A stretch of DNA of 64,000 bases from G963422275 sp963422275 (lineage in GTDB: Bacteria; Pseudomonadota; Alphaproteobacteria; Rhodobacterales; Rhodobacteraceae): the NCBI GenBank assembly GCA_963422275.1, contig OY729418.1:2542001-2606000 (forward strand). The letters are read 5' to 3'. The notes beneath the pieces were generated by a model, which ran no database searches, was not told the DNA's origin, and was given only the letters and a program-made list of their open reading frames with translations. Made by a program: the position numbers and the translations under genes. Shown here piece after piece: positions 43,619 through 52,194 of the stretch. The first letter of the stretch is position 1; each line of letters opens with the position of its first letter.

Positions 43619-45805
43619 CTATTGCGCCGTCCGATAGAATCCCTTGCCGCTCTTCGCATGATCCAACAGCAGTTCCGGGGCCGCAAAACGTTCGCCATGC
43701 CTCTCGCTCAGCTTATTGCACATCTGGACAGTCTTGGTAGCGCCAGTGCCGTCAATCCAGCCAAACGGACCGCCTGACCAAGGCGCGAATCCCCAACCGA
43801 GAACCGCGCCCACGTCGCCTTCCCGCACGTCTAAAAGAACATTGTCCTCCAATGCGCGCACGGCTTCCAGAGCTTGAATCAGCAGTAGCCTGCGACGCAC
43901 CTCCTCGACATCCGGCTGGTTCGTCAAGAGCGGATACTCGTCGACGAGTCCCGGCCAGAATCCCTTGCGCCTGCCCCTTTCGTCATAATCGTAGAATCCT
44001 GCGTTGGATTTCCGCCCGGCTCGCCCCTTGGCGCAGAGATTGAAGATAACCTCGTCAACATCTTGGTCCCTGTATTGGTCGCCCAGAGCCGCCTTGGTCG
44101 CCTGGGCAATCCCTGCTGCCAATTCGATCGACGTTTCGTCCACGAGCTGCAACGGGCCGACAGGCATTCCGAGGAGCCTTGCCGCGTTATCGATGAGCGC
44201 TGGCTTGATGCCTTCCCTAACCATCCGGACCCCCTCGTTGAGGTACGGAATGATGCATCGATTTGCATAGAAGAAGCGGGCATCGTTCACGATGATCGGA
44301 GTCTTGCGGATTGACGCAACCAGATCCACCGCCTTGGCGACGGCCGCGTCTCCCGTCTTCACTCCCCTGATTATCTCCACGAGCATCATGCGGTGAACGG
44401 GGCTGAAAAAGTGAATCCCCAGAAATCTCTCCGGACCGGAGACCGACTCGGCAAGCCCTGAGATAGGCAACGTGGAAGTGTTGGAAGCGATGACGCAGTC
44501 CTCTCCTACTGCATCGGCACACATTGCAAGCACGCTTGCCTTGACTGCTGGGTCTTCGAACACGGCCTCGATCACCAAGTCGCAGCCGCACAGATATTCA
44601 TAGTCGGCAGCAGGGGTGATCAGCGATCCAATTCCTTCCTTGTCGGAAGATGCCAAGCGGCCACGGCTGACCTCTCTCTCCAGCACCCGTGAAATTCTCT
44701 CCGCTCCCGCGTTCGCGCTTTCTTGGTCCCGCTCCAGCAAGACGACTTCGATACCGGCTTTTGCCGAGACCAAACCGATTCCCGACCCCATCATGCCGGC
44801 TCCCAGAACGCCAAGCTTCCTGACCGGGCTCTTCGGAATTCCTGACGGTCTTCGGGCGCCCTTTTCCAGTGCGCGCTTGTTGACGAAAAGCGTTTGGATC
44901 ATGGCGGATGGCGACGGCTGCATGAGGAGATTGGTCAGCCAACGTGCCTCTATCTTGAGAGCCGTGTCGAACGGAACCAGAGACCCTTCGTAAATCGTCG
45001 AGAGCAACGCTTTCGCGGCAGGATACACGCCCTGTGTTTCGGCATTGACCATCGCCGACGCCCCCATGAACACGGTGAAGCCCTCGCGATCATATGGTCG
45101 TCCGCCAGGCATCCGGTATCCCTTTCTGTCCCAAGGCTTGGAGATATCCGCTCCTTGGGCGGACAGAATCCATTCCTTGGCCGACTGCAAAAGCGAGTCG
45201 GGAGGCACCACTTCGTCGATTAGGCCGGCAGCCTTGGCTTTGCCGGGGCTGAGAGTCTTTCCCTTGAGGAGAAACTGTCCGGCTTCCATTACGCCGAGCT
45301 TGCGGACCAACCTTGTTGTGCCGCCCGCGGCGGGAAACAATCCCACCTTGATTTCCGGAAGACCAATTCTTGCCTTTGGGTTGTCCGCGCAGAATATCCT
45401 GTGGCAGGCGAGGGGGAGTTCGTAACCGATACCGACGGCAGTTCCTGGCAGAGCAGCCGCGACCGGTTTCCCACCTTCCGGCTTTCCAGGCTCCTTGCCG
45501 GCAAGCTCAATCTTTCGAAGAAGCTTGTGAACGCGCATCGAGAAGTCGAAGATCGCCTGTGCGGGATTTTCGCTGGCTTGTCTCTTCATCTCCGCAAGCG
45601 CGTTCAGATCCATTCCGCCGGCAAAGTCCTTTTTCGAACTGTCGATGACGATTCCCACAACGTTTTCGTCGCTTAGCGCCTGTTCGATGCTTTCCGCCAG
45701 TTCGGAAAAGCCCGCGGCGGACATGACGTTCATGTTCCTGTCTGGAACGTCCCAGGAAATGGTCGCGATGCCGTCATGGTCAATAGTGTATGTGAAATCC
45801 GCCAT
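43619..45805 (-). CDS. fadJ: Fatty-acid oxidation multifunctional protein (enoyl-CoA hydratase/3-hydroxyacyl-CoA dehydrogenase)
   Basis: 728 aa. The N-terminal crotonase domain (about 1-190) has KKDFAGGMDLNALAEM and GIGYELPLACHRI, with catalytic-type Glu in IGLPEIKVGLFPAAGGTTRL. The NAD-binding domain begins KLGVLGAGMMGSGIGLVSAK, and the dehydrogenase part has ERFLGIHFFSPVHRMMLVEI (catalytic His) and FANRCIIPYLNEG-like. It converts enoyl-CoA to 3-oxoacyl-CoA. One base separates it from the thiolase gene upstream. It could be called fadB or fadJ; I use fadJ loosely. Confidence 0.93.
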   Translation of the reverse strand: MADFTYTIDHDGIATISWDVPDRNMNVMSAAGFSELAESIEQALSDENVVGIVIDSSKKDFAGGMDLNALAEMKRQASENPAQAIFDFSMRVHKLLRKIELAGKEPGKPEGGKPVAAALPGTAVGIGYELPLACHRIFCADNPKARIGLPEIKVGLFPAAGGTTRLVRKLGVMEAGQFLLKGKTLSPGKAKAAGLIDEVVPPDSLLQSAKEWILSAQGADISKPWDRKGYRMPGGRPYDREGFTVFMGASAMVNAETQGVYPAAKALLSTIYEGSLVPFDTALKIEARWLTNLLMQPSPSAMIQTLFVNKRALEKGARRPSGIPKSPVRKLGVLGAGMMGSGIGLVSAKAGIEVVLLERDQESANAGAERISRVLEREVSRGRLASSDKEGIGSLITPAADYEYLCGCDLVIEAVFEDPAVKASVLAMCADAVGEDCVIASNTSTLPISGLAESVSGPERFLGIHFFSPVHRMMLVEIIRGVKTGDAAVAKAVDLVASIRKTPIIVNDARFFYANRCIIPYLNEGVRMVREGIKPALIDNAARLLGMPVGPLQLVDETSIELAAGIAQATKAALGDQYRDQDVDEVIFNLCAKGRAGRKSNAGFYDYDERGRRKGFWPGLVDEYPLLTNQPDVEEVRRRLLLIQALEAVRALEDNVLLDVREGDVGAVLGWGFAPWSGGPFGWIDGTGATKTVQMCNKLSERHGERFAAPELLLDHAKSGKGFYRTAQ

Positions 45806-45806
45806 G

Positions 45807-47018
45807 CTAGACTCGTTCTATGATGGTTGCCACGCCCATGCCGCCGGCGACACAAAGGGTCACAAGTGCGGTACCCTTGTCCGATCGCTCAAGTTCATCC
45901 AAAGCGGTGCCGAGCAATGCCGCTCCGGTTGCACCAAGCGGATGGCCCATCGCGATTGCCCCCCCGTTAACGTTAACCGCGTCGTGGTCGATCTCGAAGG
46001 CTTGGATGAATCGAAGCGGTACGGCAGCGAACGCTTCGTTGATCTCGAAGATGTCGATATCGGATACGTCCATTCCTGCGCGGTCAAGGGCCAGTTCGGT
46101 GGCAGGGATGATTCCCGTCAGCATGATCGTTGGATCGGAACCCGTCTTTGCGGTTGCCAGCACACGAGCGCGGGGTTTCAAGCCCCACTCGCTGCCGCAT
46201 TCTGTCGAACCGACCAGCACCGCCGCCGCACCGTCGACAATTCCGGACGAGTTGCCGGCGTGATGGACATGCTGGACGCTCTCAAGATGCGGATATCTCA
46301 TCAGCGCAACCTTATCGAATCCGGGAATGCCTTCCCCGATCGCGCTGAAAGCCGGCTCAAGCGCCCCAAGGGACTGCATGTCCGATTCAGGGCGCATGTG
46401 CTCGTCCCGATCAAGTATGGTCAACCCGTTCTGGTCTGTTACAGGCACAATCGATTTCGAGAAGCGGCCCTCTTCCCAAGCCCTTGCCGCGCGCTTTTGC
46501 GACTCGCAGGCATATTTGTCGCAGTCGTCACGCGAAAACCCGTGCTCCGTCGCAATGATGTCCGCCGAGATCCCCTGCGGCACGAAGCAAGACTCCAAGG
46601 CGATCTGGGGGTCCACGGCAAGGGCGGCGCCGTCGGACCCCATTGGAACGCGGCTCATCATTTCGACGCCCCCGGCGATATACATTCCTCCATCGTTGGC
46701 CTTTATCTGGTTGGCAGCCAGATTCACCGCCTCCAGTCCGCTCGCGCAGAATCGGTTGATCGTCAGGCCCGGTACCGTGTCGTCGAGGCCCGACATCAAT
46801 ACAGCCGCTCGCGCAAGACATCCGCCTTGCTCGCCCACTTGAGTCACGTTGCCCCAGATCACGTCGGTGACCGTATCGGAGCCGAGGCTGTTTCTGTCGG
46901 TGACGCTGTCAAGCATCTTTGCCGAAAGGCTTGCCGCGGTCACCTCGTTCAAGGCGCCGTCCTTTCGGCCCTTCCCCCTTGGCGAACGGGCCGCGTCGAA
47001 AATGCAAGCGTCAGACAT
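45807..47018 (-). CDS. fadA: Acetyl-CoA C-acyltransferase (thiolase)
   Basis: 403 aa. The nucleophilic Cys lies in INRFCASGLEAVNLAANQI, with NGGAIAMGHPLGATGA and the second active-site Cys in LVTLCVAGGMGVATII. It cleaves 3-oxoacyl-CoA to acetyl-CoA and a shortened acyl-CoA, pairing with the downstream multifunctional protein. First clear gene of the beta-oxidation operon; a GST gene lies 51 bases upstream on the same strand. Confidence 0.94.
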   Translation of the reverse strand: MSDACIFDAARSPRGKGRKDGALNEVTAASLSAKMLDSVTDRNSLGSDTVTDVIWGNVTQVGEQGGCLARAAVLMSGLDDTVPGLTINRFCASGLEAVNLAANQIKANDGGMYIAGGVEMMSRVPMGSDGAALAVDPQIALESCFVPQGISADIIATEHGFSRDDCDKYACESQKRAARAWEEGRFSKSIVPVTDQNGLTILDRDEHMRPESDMQSLGALEPAFSAIGEGIPGFDKVALMRYPHLESVQHVHHAGNSSGIVDGAAAVLVGSTECGSEWGLKPRARVLATAKTGSDPTIMLTGIIPATELALDRAGMDVSDIDIFEINEAFAAVPLRFIQAFEIDHDAVNVNGGAIAMGHPLGATGAALLGTALDELERSDKGTALVTLCVAGGMGVATIIERV

Positions 47019-47069
47019 GAATTTTCCTCAATTGGCGTGTTGATTTGGTAATCGTGTCCGGGTTGGGGT

Positions 47070-47720
47070 TCAACATTCTATCCCGCGCTCAGATGGATTT
47101 CCTGGCATGAGATCATACGGGTGTCGCCAGCCAGGTAGCGAGGCTATCCGGTCCAGCCACTTGTCGATGGCAGGCCAGTCGCTTCGATCAAAACCGAAAG
47201 GCTCCGGGTAATAAAGGTACCCGCAGCACGAAATATCGGCTATCGTGACCCCGTCGCCAACCAGCCAGGTTTTACGGGAGAGTTCAGAATCCAAGGTCTT
47301 CCACGCGGCCTTCAGTCGGCCCTGCAGGAAGCGTATCGTCTCGGCCGGCCGCTTCTCCTCAGGAACGAAATTCGAAAGGAACCGGACCGTTCCGCAGTTG
47401 GAGGAATTCTTGTGGTTGTCCCAGAGAATCCAGCGGAGAATTTCGAGCCATTCCTTCCGAGACCGGCCACCGAGCATTCCGGTCTGCTCGATGACATAGT
47501 CTTGGATCGCTCCCGACTGACTCAGCACCAGACTGCCGTCGACCATGACTGGCACTTCGCCCATTGGGTTCAGTTTCAGAAACTTCTCAGTCCGGGTCTC
47601 GCCGTTGAAGAAGTCAACGAAGACCGGTTTCCAGTCGAATCTGGTGAGTTGCATTGCCAAAGCGGCCTTGTAGGCATTTCCAGACTCCCCGAAGCAGTAC
47701 AGATCGACCGTCATTGGCAC
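47070..47720 (-). CDS. Glutathione S-transferase family protein
   Basis: 216 aa. Thioredoxin-like N-terminal half with VDLYCFGESGNAYKAALAMQ (first active-site region), NPMGEVPVMVDGSLVLSQSG (cis-Pro and glutathione-binding ESG-like step), and a helical C-terminal half (SRKTWLVGDGVTIADISCCG). A Ser/Cys-type catalytic residue near the N-terminus is likely. Its position before the thiolase suggests a role in detoxifying or processing acyl substrates, which is only an inference. Confidence 0.88.
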   Translation of the reverse strand: MPMTVDLYCFGESGNAYKAALAMQLTRFDWKPVFVDFFNGETRTEKFLKLNPMGEVPVMVDGSLVLSQSGAIQDYVIEQTGMLGGRSRKEWLEILRWILWDNHKNSSNCGTVRFLSNFVPEEKRPAETIRFLQGRLKAAWKTLDSELSRKTWLVGDGVTIADISCCGYLYYPEPFGFDRSDWPAIDKWLDRIASLPGWRHPYDLMPGNPSERGIEC

Positions 47721-47937
47721 TTTCTCCTTTGGAATTTCGCGGCGCAGAACATGCTCGAAAAAAGTAGTCGGCCTGATTCACTTAGTCAGCCGATGGCCCA
47801 AATTTACATGATTTCGAGAGACTTGTAACCTGAATCAAGTACCCGGTGCTCTGACATCACCCGTCGCTACTGAAGGACGCCTGCCTGCCGCCGGACTTCG
47901 TTGCGCCGCCAGCAAACAACGGTCTTGAGCGTGGTGC

Positions 47938-49095
47938 CTAGTTCATGAAACCGGGTGCGAAAAAGTGAAATGCATATGCAACGATCAAGGCAGGGACACC
48001 AGAGTACAGGGTTGCAAGCATTGCAGCTTTGGGGTTCAACGCAATGGCGGGAAACAAGGCGTCTCCGTCATTGGAAATCGCATTTCCGATTATGGCCGCA
48101 AACGGGATGATTCCTGTCACATAGAGCGATGCCACCAGAACCTGCGGTCCGCAGCCGGGAATAAATCCGACCAGAATTGCCGCTAACGGGAGGACAGGTG
48201 CGGCCAGCGAGAAAAGATGTTCCAAATTCAACCCTGCGAATTCGACAAGGCAATCATAAGCAATGAACGCTCCGATAACCCACACCGAAATGAAGCTCGT
48301 CTCCTCGGCCACTCTCGTAACGGCACTACCCCTCTTGTCGTAGAAAGGCGATCTTCCTGAGGTTGTCCAGATCACCATTCCAACCGCAGTTCCGGCAAAT
48401 GCGATGTAGTTCGAGACTGTGGCAAACGGCTCCGGAACCTCTACCTGAAGGAGAGACAGCACTCCGAATGCAAGTCCCGGGGTCGCCAAAGCGAGGAACA
48501 GCAAGTCAACTGACCGCGTTCGACCGGTGGGGGTGCACGACGATTTCTGGTGCAAAGGCTTGGCCGCAATGCCGCCCATACCGAATCGATCAATTGCCCA
48601 TCCCGACACAACGCCAACGAAGAACGACAGCGGTAGCACGACCAATGCCGCGTCTGGACGTTTGGCAATTAACAGGAAAGCCGCATCGCCCATTGTAGCC
48701 GTGAGTGTAGCCAGTACGGCACCGAAGCTGGCTTTGCCCGATGAATATGCCGCGACGACAAGCACTGCACCTCCACAGCCCGGTGTTGCTCCCAATAGCG
48801 CGGCAAGCGGCACTGCAAATCTGTTCGAGCTTCGAAGCAGATTGTCAAAATTGAACTTCAGCAGGCTTTCGGCACCGTAGAAGATAAGCAGCGTACCGGC
48901 CACTAGGACGCTGACACTTATATACGCGTCCACAACCAACCCGCGCGTTAGTTCGCCCAGCTGGCCTGGAAACACGGCGGCAACCAGCAGGGCAAGCGAA
49001 ACGAGAAGCCGACGGTGCGTTCTGCTTCGCACTTTAATGCCCGCCATCCTGCTTGGTGCAATTCTGACGCGGTCGGCTGCGCGCGATACGTTCAT
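47938..49095 (-). CDS. Putative manganese (arsenic-efflux-fold) transporter
   Basis: 385 aa with about ten membrane segments arranged as two related halves. Each half contains a PGCG motif followed by a GDA motif: LLGATPGCGGAVLVVAAYSS ... MGDAAFLLI, and LVGFIPGCGPQVLVASLYVT ... DGDALFPAI. This internal repeat is the hallmark of the putative manganese transporter family. Monocistronic and divergent from the MATE gene. I did not find a convincing yybP-ykoY-type riboswitch or Mur box in the 217 bp upstream. Confidence 0.82.
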   Translation of the reverse strand: MNVSRAADRVRIAPSRMAGIKVRSRTHRRLLVSLALLVAAVFPGQLGELTRGLVVDAYISVSVLVAGTLLIFYGAESLLKFNFDNLLRSSNRFAVPLAALLGATPGCGGAVLVVAAYSSGKASFGAVLATLTATMGDAAFLLIAKRPDAALVVLPLSFFVGVVSGWAIDRFGMGGIAAKPLHQKSSCTPTGRTRSVDLLFLALATPGLAFGVLSLLQVEVPEPFATVSNYIAFAGTAVGMVIWTTSGRSPFYDKRGSAVTRVAEETSFISVWVIGAFIAYDCLVEFAGLNLEHLFSLAAPVLPLAAILVGFIPGCGPQVLVASLYVTGIIPFAAIIGNAISNDGDALFPAIALNPKAAMLATLYSGVPALIVAYAFHFFAPGFMN

Positions 49096-49312
49096 GTCAT
49101 CTTGCTATTGCGAATCAATCTCGTTATTCAGTACAGCGTCTGGGAGAGGATGTGCAAGAGCAATAACACTCGCCTCAAATTTTTTTTTGGCTGCATCTAG
49201 CCGCTGTCGCCAAAAAGGTGCAGTGATGCCTTGGCTTGTGCAAAAGCCAGAGGCAGCGGCTCCCGCACGATGTAATTCGGCTATCGCTCATTGATCGCCA
49301 GAAAGGATTGCT

Positions 49313-50635
49313 TTGGCTGACAGCACGGTCGCCAGCATAACGCACAGACGAGTTCTCAAGATCGCGGTTCCGATAGTGCTGTCCAACGCGACAGTTCCGA
49401 TACTCGGCGTGGTGGATACGGGGGTTGTCGGTCAACTTGGCGAAGCTGCCCCGATCGGTGCCGTCGGGATAGGAGCGGTGATCCTCACTGCCGTTTACTG
49501 GTTCTTTGGATTTCTCCGGATGGGAACGGCTGGAATGACGAGCCAGGCACGAGGGCAAAATGATCGTGGCGAGGTGGTGGCTCTCTTGGCACGAAGCATA
49601 TTGATTGCCTCCGTCGCGGGCTTCGGTCTAATTATGTTGCATATTCCCTTGATTCAATTGGCATTTCTTGTGGCGCCGGCCTCGCCTGCGGTTGAGAGCT
49701 TGGCGATGGAGTATATCCAGATCCGCGTATTTGCAGCTCCTGCGGCGATTGCGCTTTACGGAATCACCGGATGGCTCGTCGCCCTTGAGCGAACCCGCGC
49801 AATTCTGATTGTCCAATTGTTCATGAACGGGTTGAACATCGCCTTGGATGTTGTTTTCGTGCTTTGGCTGGACTACGGTGTGGAAGGAGTGGCTGTCGCC
49901 ACTCTCATCGCCGAGTGGAGCGGTCTGATCTTAGGCGTTTGGCTCTGCCGGGACGCATTCGCAAACGGGCACTGGCGAAACTGGCCATGGATCTTCGATC
50001 GCGGCCGGTTGAAGCGCATGGCGCGGGTCAACACGGACATCATGATCCGGTCAGTTCTGCTCGAAGCGGCGTTTGTTTCATTCCTGTTTCTGGCCGCGGA
50101 TTTTGGCGACGTGACACTGGCGGCCAACCAGGTTCTGCTTCAGTTTGTCCACGTAACCGCTTTTTCTCTTGACGGATTTGCTTTTGCGGCCGAGGCATTG
50201 GTCGGCCTGTCAGTCGGGTCACGAACCCGCGCTGCGTTACGAAAGGCAGTGAAGCTGTCCTGCATTTGGGCGATGGTGACAGTCTTGGTCGTTGCGGGCG
50301 GCTTTGCGCTTTTCGGCGCGACCGTTATCGACTTGCTGACTACTTCACCGGAGGTAAGATCCGAATCAAGGTTGTTCCTTCCTTGGGTGATCGCGGCACC
50401 GATAATAGGCTGGCCCTCTTGGATGCTTGACGGGATATTCATCGGTGCCATGAGAACGCGCGACATGCGCAACGCGATGTTTGTCTCGATTCTGTTCTAT
50501 GGAGCTGCAGTCTGGATTTTGATTCCGATATTCGGCAACCACGGCCTTTGGATGTCGATGATGGTTTTTTATGTTGCGAGGGCCGTTACGCTGGGGTCTC
50601 GATACCCTGCACTCGAGAACACGGCAAGTGCGTAG
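49313..50635 (+). CDS. MATE family efflux transporter (DinF-like)
   Basis: 440 aa with a TTG start preceded by GAAAGGA. Twelve membrane segments expected; recognised MATE stretches include ILKIAVPIVLSNATVP-like, VVDTGVVGQLGEAAPIGAVG, GTAGMTSQARGQND and DGFAFAAEALVGLSVGSRTR. Na+- or H+-coupled export of drugs or metabolites is expected. The DinF branch is often SOS-linked, but I see no LexA box here. Confidence 0.9.
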   Translation: MADSTVASITHRRVLKIAVPIVLSNATVPILGVVDTGVVGQLGEAAPIGAVGIGAVILTAVYWFFGFLRMGTAGMTSQARGQNDRGEVVALLARSILIASVAGFGLIMLHIPLIQLAFLVAPASPAVESLAMEYIQIRVFAAPAAIALYGITGWLVALERTRAILIVQLFMNGLNIALDVVFVLWLDYGVEGVAVATLIAEWSGLILGVWLCRDAFANGHWRNWPWIFDRGRLKRMARVNTDIMIRSVLLEAAFVSFLFLAADFGDVTLAANQVLLQFVHVTAFSLDGFAFAAEALVGLSVGSRTRAALRKAVKLSCIWAMVTVLVVAGGFALFGATVIDLLTTSPEVRSESRLFLPWVIAAPIIGWPSWMLDGIFIGAMRTRDMRNAMFVSILFYGAAVWILIPIFGNHGLWMSMMVFYVARAVTLGSRYPALENTASA

Positions 50636-50835
50636 CTTTGTTTGATTCGGCTAATCAGCTTGAGGGCAGAATGGAAAAGAGAAAAAGCGTTATTGCCATA
50701 TCTTGAGACCGCAATAAGAATCTCTGCAATTGATGGATGTTCGTTTGTGCCGAGACGGCATTTCAGTGACTTTCGCTGTTCAGTTTTCGGAGAGAGTTTG
50801 ATTCCAAGAATACGGTGCGTATGCGTTCATTGTGT

Positions 50836-51888
50836 TCACAGGAACTCTTTGGCCCGCGTGCCGGTCACATCGGAAATTGAAGCAAATCCATCTTTGTCCA
50901 AGAGCTGCTCAAGACCGGCCGAAATCTCCTCGACCAGCGACAGCCCTTTGTACGCTAGTGCCGTATAAAGCTGAATTGCAGACGCGCCGGCTTCGATCTT
51001 TTGATACGCTGCCTTGGCCGAGTCGATCCCGCCGACTCCAATCAGCGGGGTCTGTCCTTCCGTCGCTTCGTACAGCTGCGCGAGCACTTGTGTCGAGCGA
51101 TTGAACAGAGGTCGGCCGGACAGTCCCCCCTTTTCATATGGACCCGGTGTGCGCAGGTGTTTTCGACAAACAGTGGTGTTAGTGGCTATGATGCCATCGA
51201 TCTTGGCTTTCAGCACGGCTTCGGCAACGTTGCAGACTTCGGAAGATTCAAGGTCGGGCGAAACTTTCAGGAAAATGGGGAGCTGGCGGGATAGTGACTC
51301 TCGGGCTTGGATAACTCGATCAAGTAGAGAGCCAAGATGTTGTTTTTGTTGTAAATCCCTTAGGCTCTCGGTGTTTGGTGATGACACGTTGATCGTCGCG
51401 AAGTCGACATGTTGTCCGCACCGCATGAGAACTTCGATGAAATCGCTAACGAAATTGCGACTGTCCTTGTTGGCGCCGATGTTCAGTCCCACGATCCCAG
51501 ATTTTGGGCGGTCTTTAAGCCTGCGTGCAACCGCATCCGCGCCAGCGCTGTTAAAACCAAAACGGTTGATAACAGCCTTGTCCCGCTTGAGCCTGAACAA
51601 TCTGGGCTTCGGATTGCCCCCTTGAGCATGGGGAGTGACAGTTCCCACTTCAATGAATCCAAACCCGGCTCGCAATAGCGGTGCCACTACGACAGCATCC
51701 TTGTCGTATCCGGCGGCTAGACCGACCGGACTAGCCAGTTGAAGTCCTGCAACGCGCGTCTCGAGCTTGCGGGACTGAAAGCCGACGATTTTGGGCGCAA
51801 GATTTAACCTGAGCGCTGAAATGGAAAGGTTGTGCGCATTCTCAGGAGGAATTTTTGCGAGGGCAGAAATAGCAAGCTTTTGGCTCAC
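50836..51888 (-). CDS. pyrD: Quinone-dependent dihydroorotate dehydrogenase (class 2)
   Basis: 350 aa. FMN-binding and catalytic features: VGLAAGYDKDAVVVAPLL, GFIEVGTVTPHAQGGNPKPR, INRFGFNSAGADAV and the class 2 catalytic serine in FATINVSSPNTESLRDLQ. C-terminal LIGVGGIDSAKAAYQKIEAG completes the barrel. It converts dihydroorotate to orotate at the inner membrane using quinone. The N-terminal helix is short, as usual. Monocistronic. Confidence 0.94.
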   Translation of the reverse strand: MSQKLAISALAKIPPENAHNLSISALRLNLAPKIVGFQSRKLETRVAGLQLASPVGLAAGYDKDAVVVAPLLRAGFGFIEVGTVTPHAQGGNPKPRLFRLKRDKAVINRFGFNSAGADAVARRLKDRPKSGIVGLNIGANKDSRNFVSDFIEVLMRCGQHVDFATINVSSPNTESLRDLQQKQHLGSLLDRVIQARESLSRQLPIFLKVSPDLESSEVCNVAEAVLKAKIDGIIATNTTVCRKHLRTPGPYEKGGLSGRPLFNRSTQVLAQLYEATEGQTPLIGVGGIDSAKAAYQKIEAGASAIQLYTALAYKGLSLVEEISAGLEQLLDKDGFASISDVTGTRAKEFL

Positions 51889-52194
51889 GAATAGCGCTCA
51901 GTCACCGGTCCAATGTGATGGCGAGCGAACCCATCACAACACAGAGTGGTTTTCTGCAAAATTGTAGCCGATCGCTCCGGACATTGATCGAAAGGTTACT
52001 GAGAGTCTCACAAGAGTCACTGAGTTTCCCAAGTGAATGCACTAGCTTGGCGCTTCTTGCAACCAAGTCTTCGGCGAAAGGCAAAGGCTTGCCGGGTAGC
52101 TGATTCAGGCACAGTCCTGACATCAGCGCGCGCAAATTGGGGATTGTCTTTCGAGGAAACTGATTTCAGGCAGAGCCGTCATCGGCAGGGCGCG
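51889..52194. other. Intergenic region, about 305 bp
   Basis: Between pyrD and the molybdoenzyme gene, both on the minus strand. No gene or clear signal recognised. Confidence 0.45.

Noticed and set aside
45645..47051. Open frame of 468 codons opposite the thiolase gene
   Set aside because: Antisense to a full-length thiolase with catalytic Cys residues; composition is that of a shadow frame.
49096..49312. Manganese riboswitch or Mur box upstream of the putative Mn transporter
   Set aside because: No conserved yybP-ykoY-like pairing or clear Mur/Fur dyad could be traced by eye.
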